DNA of 7,518 nt from Lachnospiraceae bacterium (GTDB lineage Bacteria > Bacillota > Clostridia > Lachnospirales > Lachnospiraceae). This document shows, one piece after another, positions 1 through 6,971 of this stretch. The stretch is taken from assembly GCA_900759225.1 (NCBI GenBank), contig CAAEUM010000218.1:1-7518 (forward strand). The letters are read 5' to 3'. The translations under genes were made by a program, and so were the position numbers. Numbering within the stretch: position 1 is the first letter of the stretch; each line of letters opens with the position of its first letter. The notes under the pieces were generated by a model. That model had not been told where the DNA came from. It did no database searches and saw nothing but the letters and a program-made list of their open reading frames with translations.

Positions 1-822
1 GCCTTTCCCCTGTCTGCGGCCCTTATGGAGCGCATACCGAAATGCGGTGCTCCTGAAAGGGAGATCTGGGGGCTGGGAAGATTTCTTTTATGCCTGGTGC
101 TGGGGGCCGGTCTGGGTTTTGGAGGAAGTCTTTTAGGGCAGCTTATGGCTGGTTTTGGAGCAGACAGCGCCAATGCTGAGGAAATGACCCGGATGATGAT
201 GGAGACAAGCCTGTGGATGAATGTGTCTCTGACAGTTGTGGCAGGCCCTTTTATAGAGGAGCTTTTTTTCAGGAAGCTGATCATGGACCGCCTGCTGGGC
301 TTTGGGCAGTTTACAGCCATCCTTTTGTCGGCCTTTCTGTTTGCGCTGGCCCATGGAAATTTCAGCCAGTTTTTCTATGCCTTTGCACTGGGGCTTTTAT
401 GGGGCTATGTTTATGCGAAAACAGGACGCATAGGCTATACCATTGCCTTTCATATGATATTTAATTTCTTTGGCGGCATAGTAGTTTTGGAGCTGACAAA
501 GCTGATGGAGGGAGGTTTGGGGAATCACTGGCTTGTAAAATTCATTGGCCTTTTTCTGGAGACAGAACCAGGGCTCCTTGAAGGTGTGGTCTCTGCGCTC
601 GGGATGTCCTTTGGGGCCTGTATGATGATTGCCTATGGGCTGGCAGTGCTTGTCTGTTTTGGGGCAGTACCCATACTTCTGTTTGTATTCCGCAAACGGA
701 TCTGCTTTGAGCCGGGAAGATGGCCTCTAAAAAAAGGGCGCAGGCTGCGCACAGCAGTGCTTAATGGAGGGATCCTTCTTTATGTGTTTTTAAGCATAGG
801 CTTATTCTTATGGAATAGTTAG
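1..822 (+). CDS. CPBP-family intramembrane metalloprotease, 5' end outside window
   Basis: This is a membrane protein of the CPBP (Abi/CAAX protease-like, Rce1-related) family, glutamate-dependent proteases that work inside the bilayer. Counting from the ATG at 25, the family motifs are all present: EELFFRK (E78, E79, R83), FALAH (H110) and HMIFN (H143, N147). These supply the metal or catalytic residues known from the family. Hydrophobic stretches lie near residues 16-41, 65-77, 93-109, 114-131, 137-155, 192-223 and 243-263, giving about seven membrane segments. The frame stays open to base 1, and the ATG at 25 has no Shine-Dalgarno sequence before it, so the true start is probably upstream of the window; if the ATG at 25 is used, the protein is 265 residues. 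The substrate cannot be told from sequence; bacterial relatives include bacteriocin self-immunity and prenyl-protein processing proteins. It lies 227 bp before a promoter, so it is probably not part of the metabolic operon. No clear terminator follows it. Confidence 0.85.
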   Translation, partial: AFPLSAALMERIPKCGAPEREIWGLGRFLLCLVLGAGLGFGGSLLGQLMAGFGADSANAEEMTRMMMETSLWMNVSLTVVAGPFIEELFFRKLIMDRLLGFGQFTAILLSAFLFALAHGNFSQFFYAFALGLLWGYVYAKTGRIGYTIAFHMIFNFFGGIVVLELTKLMEGGLGNHWLVKFIGLFLETEPGLLEGVVSALGMSFGACMMIAYGLAVLVCFGAVPILLFVFRKRICFEPGRWPLKKGRRLRTAVLNGGILLYVFLSIGLFLWNS

Positions 823-901
823 AAAAGCACTCTGCGACATTAATGTAATAGCAAACAACAGTAAGAAATATGGGAAAAGAGATAAGCGTTACAACTAAAA
901 A

Positions 902-918
902 GCTGTGGAAATCACAGC
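902..918. promoter_or_regulatory. 17-bp inverted repeat upstream of the operon promoter
   Basis: GCTGTG (902-907) and CACAGC (913-918) form a perfect 6-bp inverted repeat around GAAAT, ending 8 bp before the -35 box at 927. Its position suits an operator for a regulator of the operon. On the minus strand the same sequence is a stem of six pairs followed by five T (from 901-897), which is the form of an intrinsic terminator for antisense transcripts. There is no T run on the plus side, so it is not a terminator for the upstream protease gene. The regulator, if any, is unknown. Confidence 0.4.
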
Positions 919-926
919 AATAAGGC

Positions 927-955
927 TGGACAAATGAAAATTTTTGCTTTATAGT
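927..955 (+). promoter_or_regulatory. Sigma-A-type promoter of the ybhJ-citrate synthase-IDH operon
   Basis: TGGACA (927-932, one mismatch to TTGACA) is separated by exactly 17 bp from TATAGT (950-955, one mismatch to TATAAT). The region between and upstream is AT-rich. Transcription would start near 961-964, leaving a leader of about 87 nt before the ATG at 1050. No other hexamer pair as good was seen in the 823-1049 gap. Confidence 0.72.
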
Positions 956-970
956 AAGAAACAACGAACA

Positions 971-1028
971 GAAAGGGGGGCAAAGATGCAGTTAACCGGA
1001 AGATTCCGGCCTGTATCCTGCCCCTTTT
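971..1028 (+). promoter_or_regulatory. Long hairpin in the operon leader
   Basis: Almost the whole leader folds on itself. GGGGCA (977-982) pairs with TGCCCC (1019-1024), GATGCAG (985-991) pairs with CTGTATC (1011-1017, one G-U), and CCGGA (996-1000) pairs with TCCGG (1005-1009) around an AGAT loop. In a second register GAAAGGGG (971-978) can pair with CCCCTTTT (1021-1028). The stem is followed by only four T (1025-1028) and then GC, so it is at best a weak terminator or attenuator. The Shine-Dalgarno AGGAGG (1036-1041) stays outside the fold. It may stabilise the mRNA 5' end or control elongation. No known riboswitch class was recognised. Confidence 0.5.
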
Positions 1029-1066
1029 GCAGATTAGGAGGAAGAGAGCATGGTATCACTGTATGA
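986..1066 (+). CDS. Possible 26-codon leader ORF overlapping the ybhJ start
   Basis: An ATG at 986 follows a purine-rich AAAGGGGGG (972-980) at 5 nt spacing and opens a 26-codon frame ending in TGA at 1064-1066. The peptide contains a CPFC motif (residues 12-15) and several Arg residues. The frame runs through the leader hairpin and overlaps the first 17 bases of the hydratase gene in another frame. A ribosome translating it would melt the hairpin and finish just past the ATG at 1050, which would permit coupling. Its start region lies in the 5' arm of the hairpin and could be hidden. It may equally be a chance frame; the peptide resembles nothing I recognise. Confidence 0.25.
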   Translation: MQLTGRFRPVSCPFCRLGGREHGITV

Positions 1067-3359
1067 CGGCGGCGTGTATCTGGTAAACGGGACGGAGATC
1101 ATTCCGGAGGCGGAAGGTGCGAAGGTAAAAGCACTGACCGGTATAGAGGCAGAGAAGGAAACAGCAAAAAAAGGCACCATTGCCTATTCGATCCTGGAGG
1201 CACACAATACTTCCGGGAACATGGAGCATTTAAAACTGCGCTTTGACAGCATGGCTTCCCATGATATCACCTTTGTAGGCATTGTGCAGACAGCCAAGGC
1301 CTCCGGTATGGAACAGTTCCCTATTCCCTATGTGCTTACAAACTGTCATAACACCCTGTGCGCAGTAGGCGGCACGATCAACGAGGATGACCATATGTTC
1401 GGCCTTTCTGCAGCAAAGAAATACGGTGGGATCTATGTTCCTCCTCATATTGCAGTGATCCATCAGTATATGCGGGAGATGATGGCAGGCTGCGGCCGCA
1501 TGATCTTAGGCTCTGACAGCCATACCCGCTATGGCGCCCTGGGTACCATGGCAGTAGGAGAGGGCGGCGGAGAGCTTGTAAAGCAGCTTCTTCGCGACAC
1601 TTATGACGTGGCTTATCCTGGCGTCATTGCAGTGTATCTGGACGGAAAGCCTCAGCCTGGAACCGGCCCCCAGGATATTGCACTGGCTATTATCGGGGCT
1701 GTATTTAAAAACGGGTATGTAAAAAATAAGGTAATGGAGTTTGTAGGCCCAGGTGTTTCCTCCATGACAACGGATTACAGAAACGGCGTGGATGTAATGA
1801 CAACAGAAACTACCTGCCTTACCTCTATCTGGAGGACAGATGAGGATACAAGAGGATATCTGGATAAGCATCATAGAGGGCAGGATTATAAGGAGTTAGA
1901 TCCGGCACAGGTGGCTTACTATGATGGCTGCGTTTATGTGGATTTATCTACAGTAAAGCCAATGATAGCCCTTCCCTTCCATCCAAGCAATACTTACGAA
2001 ATTGACGAGCTGAGATCAAATCTTGGAGATATTCTGCGCCAGGTGGAAAAAGAGGCAGAGAAGGTATCAGGAGGAAAAGCAGGATTTACACTGACTGATA
2101 AAATAGTAAACGGGGAGCTGATGGTGCAGCAGGCTGTGATCGCAGGCTGTGCAGGAGGTACCTACTCCAATGTAATTGAGGCAGCCAATGCCCTTAAGGG
2201 CAGAAACTGCGGCTGTGATGAATTCTCCCTGGCAGTATATCCGTCCTCCCAGCCTGTGTTTGCAGATCTGGTGAAGAAGGGGGCAGTATCCAGCCTGATG
2301 GATGCGGGAGCTATTATCCGCACTGCCTTCTGCGGCCCATGCTTCGGCGCAGGCGATACTCCGTGCAACAACGGCTTAAGCATCCGCCACACCACCAGGA
2401 ACTTCCCAAATAGGGAAGGCTCCAAGCCAGGAAACGGCCAGATGGCAGCGGTGGCTCTGATGGATGCCCGCTCTATTGCGGCTACTGCGGCAAACAAAGG
2501 AAAGCTTACCTCCGCCTGGGGGCTTGACTGCTGGGATCAGGTTCCGGAATATGAATTTGATGATACCTCTTATAAGAATCGTGTATATATGGGCTATGGA
2601 AAGGGTGATGCAGGCAAAGAGCTTGTATATGGCCCAAATATTAAGGACTGGCCGGAAATGAGCCCTCTGGCAGATAATATCCTTTTAAAGGTATGCTCTA
2701 AGATCATGGACCCTGTTACTACAACGGATGAGCTGATCCCTTCGGGAGAGACCTCTTCTTATCGCTCGAACCCTCTGGGGCTGGCAGAATTTACCCTTTC
2801 CAGAAGGGACCCTGAATATGTAGCAAGAGCCAAGGCGGTTGATAAGCTGGAAAAGGCGAGGGTCAAAGAGGGACAGGACGCAGAGCTTTCCATGGAACCG
2901 GCTCTTGAAATGATTTTTGAGCAGATCCGCAGGATTCCAGGAAATGAGCAGGTTAAGGCCGGGGAAACAGAGATCGGAAGCCTGGTTTATGCAGTAAAGC
3001 CGGGAGATGGCTCCGCAAGGGAGCAGGCGGCAAGCTGTCAGAGAGTGATCGGCGGCCTTGCGAATATCTGTAAGGAATATGCTACCAAGCGTTACCGCTC
3101 CAATGTAATGAACTGGGGTATGGTTCCCTTCCAGTTAAAAGAGGATCCGGAATTTGAGGTGGGCGATTACATTTATGTGCCCGGGATCAAAGCAGCCCTT
3201 GAGGGGGATTTAAGTGCGATTCCGGCCTATGTGTTAGGCGATGGGCTTCAGAAGAATGAGATAAAGGAAATCTCTCTTTATATTGCAGACATGACGGCAG
3301 AGGAACGGGCTATCGTAAAGGCCGGCTGCCTGATCAATTATAACCGGAACAGGGGTTAG
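1050..3359 (+). CDS. ybhJ: YbhJ-type aconitase-family hydratase, probable aconitate hydratase
   Basis: This 769-residue protein is a close full-length relative, as I recall it, of E. coli YbhJ (about 753 residues), a member of the aconitase superfamily annotated only as a hydratase. In this operon it most likely interconverts citrate and isocitrate in the cytoplasm. The three [4Fe-4S] ligand cysteines are present: C367 in AGCAGG, and C428 and C431 in [13 protein letters not shown] (D156, S157, H158) matches the aconitase DSHT motif. GDGSARE (652-658) matches the swivel-domain GEGSSRE, with S655 in the place of the catalytic serine and R657 kept. Differences from classical aconitase include TTRNF (448-452) in place of NRNF and A656 in place of the second serine, so substrate choice is not proven. 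The start is supported by AGGAGG at 1036-1041, 8 nt before the ATG. It is the first gene of a three-gene operon, with citrate synthase 29 bp downstream. It is not AcnA or AcnB. Confidence 0.92.
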   Translation: MVSLYDGGVYLVNGTEIIPEAEGAKVKALTGIEAEKETAKKGTIAYSILEAHNTSGNMEHLKLRFDSMASHDITFVGIVQTAKASGMEQFPIPYVLTNCHNTLCAVGGTINEDDHMFGLSAAKKYGGIYVPPHIAVIHQYMREMMAGCGRMILGSDSHTRYGALGTMAVGEGGGELVKQLLRDTYDVAYPGVIAVYLDGKPQPGTGPQDIALAIIGAVFKNGYVKNKVMEFVGPGVSSMTTDYRNGVDVMTTETTCLTSIWRTDEDTRGYLDKHHRGQDYKELDPAQVAYYDGCVYVDLSTVKPMIALPFHPSNTYEIDELRSNLGDILRQVEKEAEKVSGGKAGFTLTDKIVNGELMVQQAVIAGCAGGTYSNVIEAANALKGRNCGCDEFSLAVYPSSQPVFADLVKKGAVSSLMDAGAIIRTAFCGPCFGAGDTPCNNGLSIRHTTRNFPNREGSKPGNGQMAAVALMDARSIAATAANKGKLTSAWGLDCWDQVPEYEFDDTSYKNRVYMGYGKGDAGKELVYGPNIKDWPEMSPLADNILLKVCSKIMDPVTTTDELIPSGETSSYRSNPLGLAEFTLSRRDPEYVARAKAVDKLEKARVKEGQDAELSMEPALEMIFEQIRRIPGNEQVKAGETEIGSLVYAVKPGDGSAREQAASCQRVIGGLANICKEYATKRYRSNVMNWGMVPFQLKEDPEFEVGDYIYVPGIKAALEGDLSAIPAYVLGDGLQKNEIKEISLYIADMTAEERAIVKAGCLINYNRNRG

Positions 3360-3388
3360 TATCAGAATAGACAGAAAGGAGCGGCAGC

Positions 3389-4729
3389 ATGGTGAAAGAA
3401 AGCTATCTTGCACAGTTTTATGGGAAATCCCAGAATTATACGGAGATCCCTAATAAATGGTATAAAGAGTACAATGTAAAAAAAGGCCTGAGAAATGAGG
3501 ATGGAACCGGCGTCAGAGTGGGCCTTACCAGAGTTGCGGATGTTGTGGGCTACAGCGAGACGGAGGAAGGCATTAAGGCAATCCCCGGAAAGCTGTACTA
3601 CCGCGGTTATGATGTGGAGGAAATGGTAAAGGGAAATATGAAGAGCCATTTTGGCTACGAGGAGGTCTGTTTCCTTCTGCTGTTTGGCTATCTTCCCAAA
3701 AAGCAGGAGCTGGAAAAATTCTGCGGCATCCTGAGGGACTGCTATGAAATACCGGATGAATTTGTGGAGATGAACCTGCTTCGCATGCCGGGAAAAAACC
3801 TGATGAATAAGCTGCAGAATGCAGTTCTGACTCTGTATAATTATGATGATGACCCTGACAATACGGAGGTTTACGATACCCTGGTAAAGGGGATCAACCT
3901 TATGGCAAAGATCCCGTCCATTGCCTGCTACGCATACCAGAGTAAGGTGCACTATTACAACCGGGACAGCCTGTTTATCCATTATGCAAATCCGGAGTAT
4001 TCCATTGCAGAAAATATTTTAAGCCTTCTGAGAAGAGACCAGAAATTTACAGATAAGGAGGCGAGCCTCCTTGACACCATACTGATGCTTCATGCGGACC
4101 ATGGCGGCGGTAATAACTCTACCTTTACCAATGTTGTGATTTCCTCTACAGGAACGGATATTTATTCAACGGTTTCCGGAAGTATCGGTTCCATGAAGGG
4201 CCCCCGTCATGGCGGCGCCAATATTAAGGTGGCTGAGATGATGGACGCAGTGCTTGAGGAAGCAGGGGGCTATACTGCAAAGGATGCAGATATCCGCAGG
4301 GCAGTAAACAAGCTGATGGACGGTGAGCTTTATGACCGTTCCGGTCTGGTATATGGCTTTGGCCATGCAGTTTACACGGTTTCTGACCCGCGTGCAGAAA
4401 TTCTTCGTGCCTGCTGCCTGGAGGTTGCAAAGGAAAAGCGGTTTACTACAGAATTTGATTTCCGTACCCGTTTTGAGCGTATTGCCCAGGAGGTTATGGT
4501 TGAGCGCAAGGGCAGGGCACTCCCCACGAATGTGGATTATTACAGCGGTTTTGCCTATGAGATGCTGGGAATCCCAAGGGATCTGTATACCCCGCTGTTT
4601 GTGATCAGCCGTGTAGTAGGCTGGGTGGCCCATAATGTGGAGAATAAGCTTTATGACGGACGGATCATGCGTCCTGCTACAAAATACGTGGGAGAAAACA
4701 AGGAATACATTGCAATGGAGGAGAGATAG
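3389..4729 (+). CDS. Citrate synthase (Si type; citrate/2-methylcitrate synthase family)
   Basis: The enzyme condenses oxaloacetate with acetyl-CoA to give citrate and CoA in the cytoplasm. It is 446 residues, slightly longer than E. coli GltA (427), and has the family motifs in order: LHADHGGG (234-241), GPRHGGAN (271-278) with catalytic H274, GFGHAVY (323-329) with H326, DPRA (333-336) with an oxaloacetate-binding-type R335, and NVDYYSG with catalytic D383. A further Arg motif, RPATKY, lies near the C-terminus. The acid/base triad H274, H326, D383 matches E. coli H264, H305, D362, so the enzyme should be active. AAAGGAG at 3375-3381 lies 7 nt before the ATG. Sequence alone does not exclude 2-methylcitrate synthase, but a hydratase and an isocitrate dehydrogenase on either side, and no propionate genes, favour citrate. 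It is unrelated to the Re-citrate synthases of some clostridia. The next gene starts 3 bp after its stop. Confidence 0.95.
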   Translation: MVKESYLAQFYGKSQNYTEIPNKWYKEYNVKKGLRNEDGTGVRVGLTRVADVVGYSETEEGIKAIPGKLYYRGYDVEEMVKGNMKSHFGYEEVCFLLLFGYLPKKQELEKFCGILRDCYEIPDEFVEMNLLRMPGKNLMNKLQNAVLTLYNYDDDPDNTEVYDTLVKGINLMAKIPSIACYAYQSKVHYYNRDSLFIHYANPEYSIAENILSLLRRDQKFTDKEASLLDTILMLHADHGGGNNSTFTNVVISSTGTDIYSTVSGSIGSMKGPRHGGANIKVAEMMDAVLEEAGGYTAKDADIRRAVNKLMDGELYDRSGLVYGFGHAVYTVSDPRAEILRACCLEVAKEKRFTTEFDFRTRFERIAQEVMVERKGRALPTNVDYYSGFAYEMLGIPRDLYTPLFVISRVVGWVAHNVENKLYDGRIMRPATKYVGENKEYIAMEER

Positions 4730-4732
4730 GCG

Positions 4733-5731
4733 ATGAGTCAGACGATTACAGTATTTAAAGGTGACGGCATTGGGCCGGAGATCACAGATGCAGTTCTTAA
4801 AGTCCTGGATGCAGCAGGCGCAGGGCTTGAGTATGAGATCTTTCATGTAGGTGAGGCTGAATATGAGGCCCATGGAGCCCTGATTCCGGAGGAAGCATTT
4901 GCTTCCTTTGAGAAAACAAGGATCCTTCTGAAATCCCCCATTACAACACCGGTGGGAAAGGGCTTCCGCTCTTTAAATGTTATGATGCGCAAAAAATATG
5001 ATCTGTATGCCAACATCCGCCCTGCAAAGTCAAATACGGCAGTGAAGACGCCTTTTGAGGGAGTGGACATTGTGATGTTCCGTGAGAATACGGAGGATTT
5101 ATATGCAGGGGTGGAGGAAATGGTTGATAAGGATACGGCCCATTCCATTAAGATCATTACCCGCAGATGCAGTGAGAGGATCATCCGGGATGCCTTCCAG
5201 TATGCTGTAAAGCAGGGCAGGAAAAAGGTGACCTGTGTCCATAAGGCCAACATCATGAAGCTGTCTGACGGGCTGTTCAGGGATGTATTTTATGAGGTCA
5301 GCAGGGAATTTCCTCAGATCGAGGCGGAGGATAAGATCGTAGATAATGTGGCCATGCAGATGGTGATGCGCCCCCAGCAGTTTGATGTGGTAGTAACAGA
5401 AAACCTGTACGGCGATATCCTTTCGGATCTGACCAGCGGCTTGATCGGCGGCCTGGGCCTTCTTCCCTCCAGCAATCTCGGAAACGGCTATGCTATGTTT
5501 GAGGCAGTCCATGGCAGTGCTCCGGACATTGCAGGAAAGGGGATTGCCAACCCAACGGCGTTTTTATGGTCCGCCTGCATGATGTTAGAGCATATGGGAA
5601 ATCTGGAAACAGCGGCAAGGATCCGCAGGGCAGTCGATGCAGTCCTGGCAGAGGGAAGGACTCTGACGCCGGATCTGGGAGGAAATGCTACTACCCTGGA
5701 GTATTGTGACCAGATCATAAAAAGGCTTTAA
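4733..5731 (+). CDS. Isocitrate dehydrogenase, NAD-dependent type
   Basis: It oxidatively decarboxylates isocitrate to 2-oxoglutarate, the carbon skeleton for glutamate. The 332-residue length fits the short NAD-type enzymes related to mitochondrial IDH3, not the roughly 416-residue E. coli Icd. [10 protein letters not shown] (S80, N82, R86) is the isocitrate-binding segment and separates it from isopropylmalate dehydrogenase, which has Glu and Leu residues there. Other active-site residues are Y124 in EDLYAG, K171 in HKANIMK, and the metal-binding aspartates D204, D228 and D232 (YGDILSD). In the cofactor loop [11 protein letters not shown]265 and I266 stand where NADP enzymes have Lys-Tyr, so NAD+ is predicted. 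Its Shine-Dalgarno GGAGGAGAG (from 4717) lies inside the end of the citrate synthase gene, only 3 bp separate the genes, and the two are probably co-translated. Its stop overlaps the stop of the convergent gene. It could be mis-annotated as an isopropylmalate or tartrate dehydrogenase because the family is shared. Confidence 0.93.
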   Translation: MSQTITVFKGDGIGPEITDAVLKVLDAAGAGLEYEIFHVGEAEYEAHGALIPEEAFASFEKTRILLKSPITTPVGKGFRSLNVMMRKKYDLYANIRPAKSNTAVKTPFEGVDIVMFRENTEDLYAGVEEMVDKDTAHSIKIITRRCSERIIRDAFQYAVKQGRKKVTCVHKANIMKLSDGLFRDVFYEVSREFPQIEAEDKIVDNVAMQMVMRPQQFDVVVTENLYGDILSDLTSGLIGGLGLLPSSNLGNGYAMFEAVHGSAPDIAGKGIANPTAFLWSACMMLEHMGNLETAARIRRAVDAVLAEGRTLTPDLGGNATTLEYCDQIIKRL

Positions 5732-6951
5732 GAGAAAAGCTCCATTGTCCCATATTCGCCGTCAAAGCCGGGCTTCCAGCTTATTTTCCCGGCCCGCAGG
5801 CGGCTGATGGCCTGGGCAATGGGGCTTCCTGCTGCCGTCTCCTGGTCTGAAAGAGGGGCGTCCAAAAGCAGGTAGAATTCATTTCCAAGCTCCTTAAGGA
5901 GATGCTCATAAACCCTTGCAGCGCGCACGCTGGCGGGGGAGACCTGCATGGCGGCGGCAATGAGCTCTGTTAAGGGCACCAGGGTTTTAAAGGGACGGCT
6001 GGAAATGCAGTCAGCAGCCTCAGGGCGGTCAGTCAGCTGCTCAATGCGGTGGAGGACACCGGTGGTAAGCTTTTTGCCGCAGACAGGGCAGATCCCTTTA
6101 AGGCGCTCAGCCTGGGAGGGGCTTAAGCAGAGCTGGCATTTGCGGTGGCCGTCATAATGATATTTCCCTTCTTCCGGGAAAAATTCAAGGGTGCCAAGAA
6201 GCCCTGTGCCATGCTGGATGGCATTGTATAAACCCTGATAGCATAAAGGGATATCAAAGAGGGTGGCCTCTCTGCCAAGCTTTCCCGGAGAATGGGCATC
6301 TGAGTTTGAGATCAGGGAAAAACTGTCCAGAGCAGACAGGCGGCGGTTCATATCCGGGTCAGAGGAAAGCCCTGTTTCCAGGGCATGGATCTGAGGCGTC
6401 AGCTCTTCAAAGCATTCCTCAATGGAATCAAAACCAGAGAAGGCTCCAAATAGGGAAAAGTGGGGCGTCCAGATATGGGCTGGAATATAGATGGCCTCCG
6501 GGCACACATCCAGAGTCATTGCAAGAAGGTCATGGCAGTCAAGGCCAAGGATAGGGCGCCCGTCTGAATGAATGTTTCCGACCGCTTCCAGTTTTGCGGA
6601 CAGCTTATCTGCTGCCTCAAGGCTTGGCAGCAAAATCAGGCTGTGTACCTTCCGTACACGGCCGTTTTTCTTATAGATGGAGCTGATTTCTCCGCTGATG
6701 ACAAACAGGGGCTGACAGGAGTGGCAGTCTGGCCCCTCAAGCCTGTATCGCTCTTTTAAACGGTAAAGCCCGGGCTGAGCCGGCTCCAGCATTTCTTTTA
6801 AACTGGCCCTCCAGGCCGGATGGGTAAAATCTCCTGTCCCTAAAAGGTCAATTCCTTTTTTTCGTGCCCAAAGATCCAGCTGCTCCGGCACCAGCTGTTT
6901 GCTGGTAGCCATGGAATAGCGGGAGTGGATGTGTAAATCTGCAATATACAT
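5728..6951 (-). CDS. Endonuclease Q family protein (PHP-domain DNA repair nuclease)
   Basis: The 407-residue protein has an N-terminal PHP metal-dependent phosphoesterase domain followed by a zinc-finger module, the layout of endonuclease Q. EndoQ, known from Thermococcales archaea and some Bacillus, nicks DNA on the 5' side of deaminated bases (uracil, hypoxanthine) and abasic sites. Visible metal-ligand motifs are DLHIHS (D5, H7, H9), GTGDFTHP (D41, H44), SGEISS (E88), KVHS (H103), PAHIWTPH (H159, H164) and NSDAHS (D218, H220). The finger is C272-x2-C275 with C288-x2-C291 (CPVCGK). The last 110 residues are probably the DNA-binding C-terminal region. The start is fixed by the PHP motif beginning at residue 5; the Shine-Dalgarno is weak (AGCAGG, about 8 nt upstream). 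It lies 20 bp after the PII-like gene and is probably co-transcribed with it. The stop overlaps the isocitrate dehydrogenase stop by sharing TTAA. Lesion specificity is inferred from the family. Confidence 0.85.
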   Translation of the reverse strand: MYIADLHIHSRYSMATSKQLVPEQLDLWARKKGIDLLGTGDFTHPAWRASLKEMLEPAQPGLYRLKERYRLEGPDCHSCQPLFVISGEISSIYKKNGRVRKVHSLILLPSLEAADKLSAKLEAVGNIHSDGRPILGLDCHDLLAMTLDVCPEAIYIPAHIWTPHFSLFGAFSGFDSIEECFEELTPQIHALETGLSSDPDMNRRLSALDSFSLISNSDAHSPGKLGREATLFDIPLCYQGLYNAIQHGTGLLGTLEFFPEEGKYHYDGHRKCQLCLSPSQAERLKGICPVCGKKLTTGVLHRIEQLTDRPEAADCISSRPFKTLVPLTELIAAAMQVSPASVRAARVYEHLLKELGNEFYLLLDAPLSDQETAAGSPIAQAISRLRAGKISWKPGFDGEYGTMELFS

Positions 6952-6971
6952 GGGATGGACCTGCTTTCTTT

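Noticed and set aside
837..846. Palindrome ACATTAATGT just after the protease gene.
   Set aside because: Only 10 bp in an AT-rich gap, with no related copy or positional role seen.
902..918. The TGTG...CACA inverted repeat as a CRP/FNR-type site.
   Set aside because: The half-site spacing is shorter than the 16-bp core of known CRP/FNR sites, so no regulator family can be named.
963..1049. The folded operon leader as a T-box or known riboswitch.
   Set aside because: No T-box sequence, no specifier-loop arrangement and no conserved riboswitch core was recognised, and at under 90 nt it is short for those classes.
4355..4375. Citrate synthase has GFGHAVY where many bacterial enzymes have GFGHRVY, which looked like a lost active-site Arg.
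   Set aside because: Eukaryotic citrate synthases also have Ala after this His, and the substrate-binding Arg is the one in DPRA (R335), which is present.
4166..4873. A 235-codon open frame antisense to citrate synthase, and a similar one at 3362-3982.
   Set aside because: Both are opposite a strongly conserved enzyme gene, have low-complexity His/Cys/Ile-rich translations without recognisable domains, and are explained by codon use on the other strand.
5720..5742. Weak minus-strand hairpin (GCTTT with AAAGC) followed by a short T run at the end of the EndoQ gene, possible terminator.
   Set aside because: Only five pairs, two of them GC, and the T run is preceded by a C; too weak to call.
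5767..5793. GCCGGG and CCCGGC inverted repeat just after the isocitrate dehydrogenase gene, possible terminator.
   Set aside because: The loop is 15 nt, no T run follows on either strand, and it lies within the coding sequence of the EndoQ gene.
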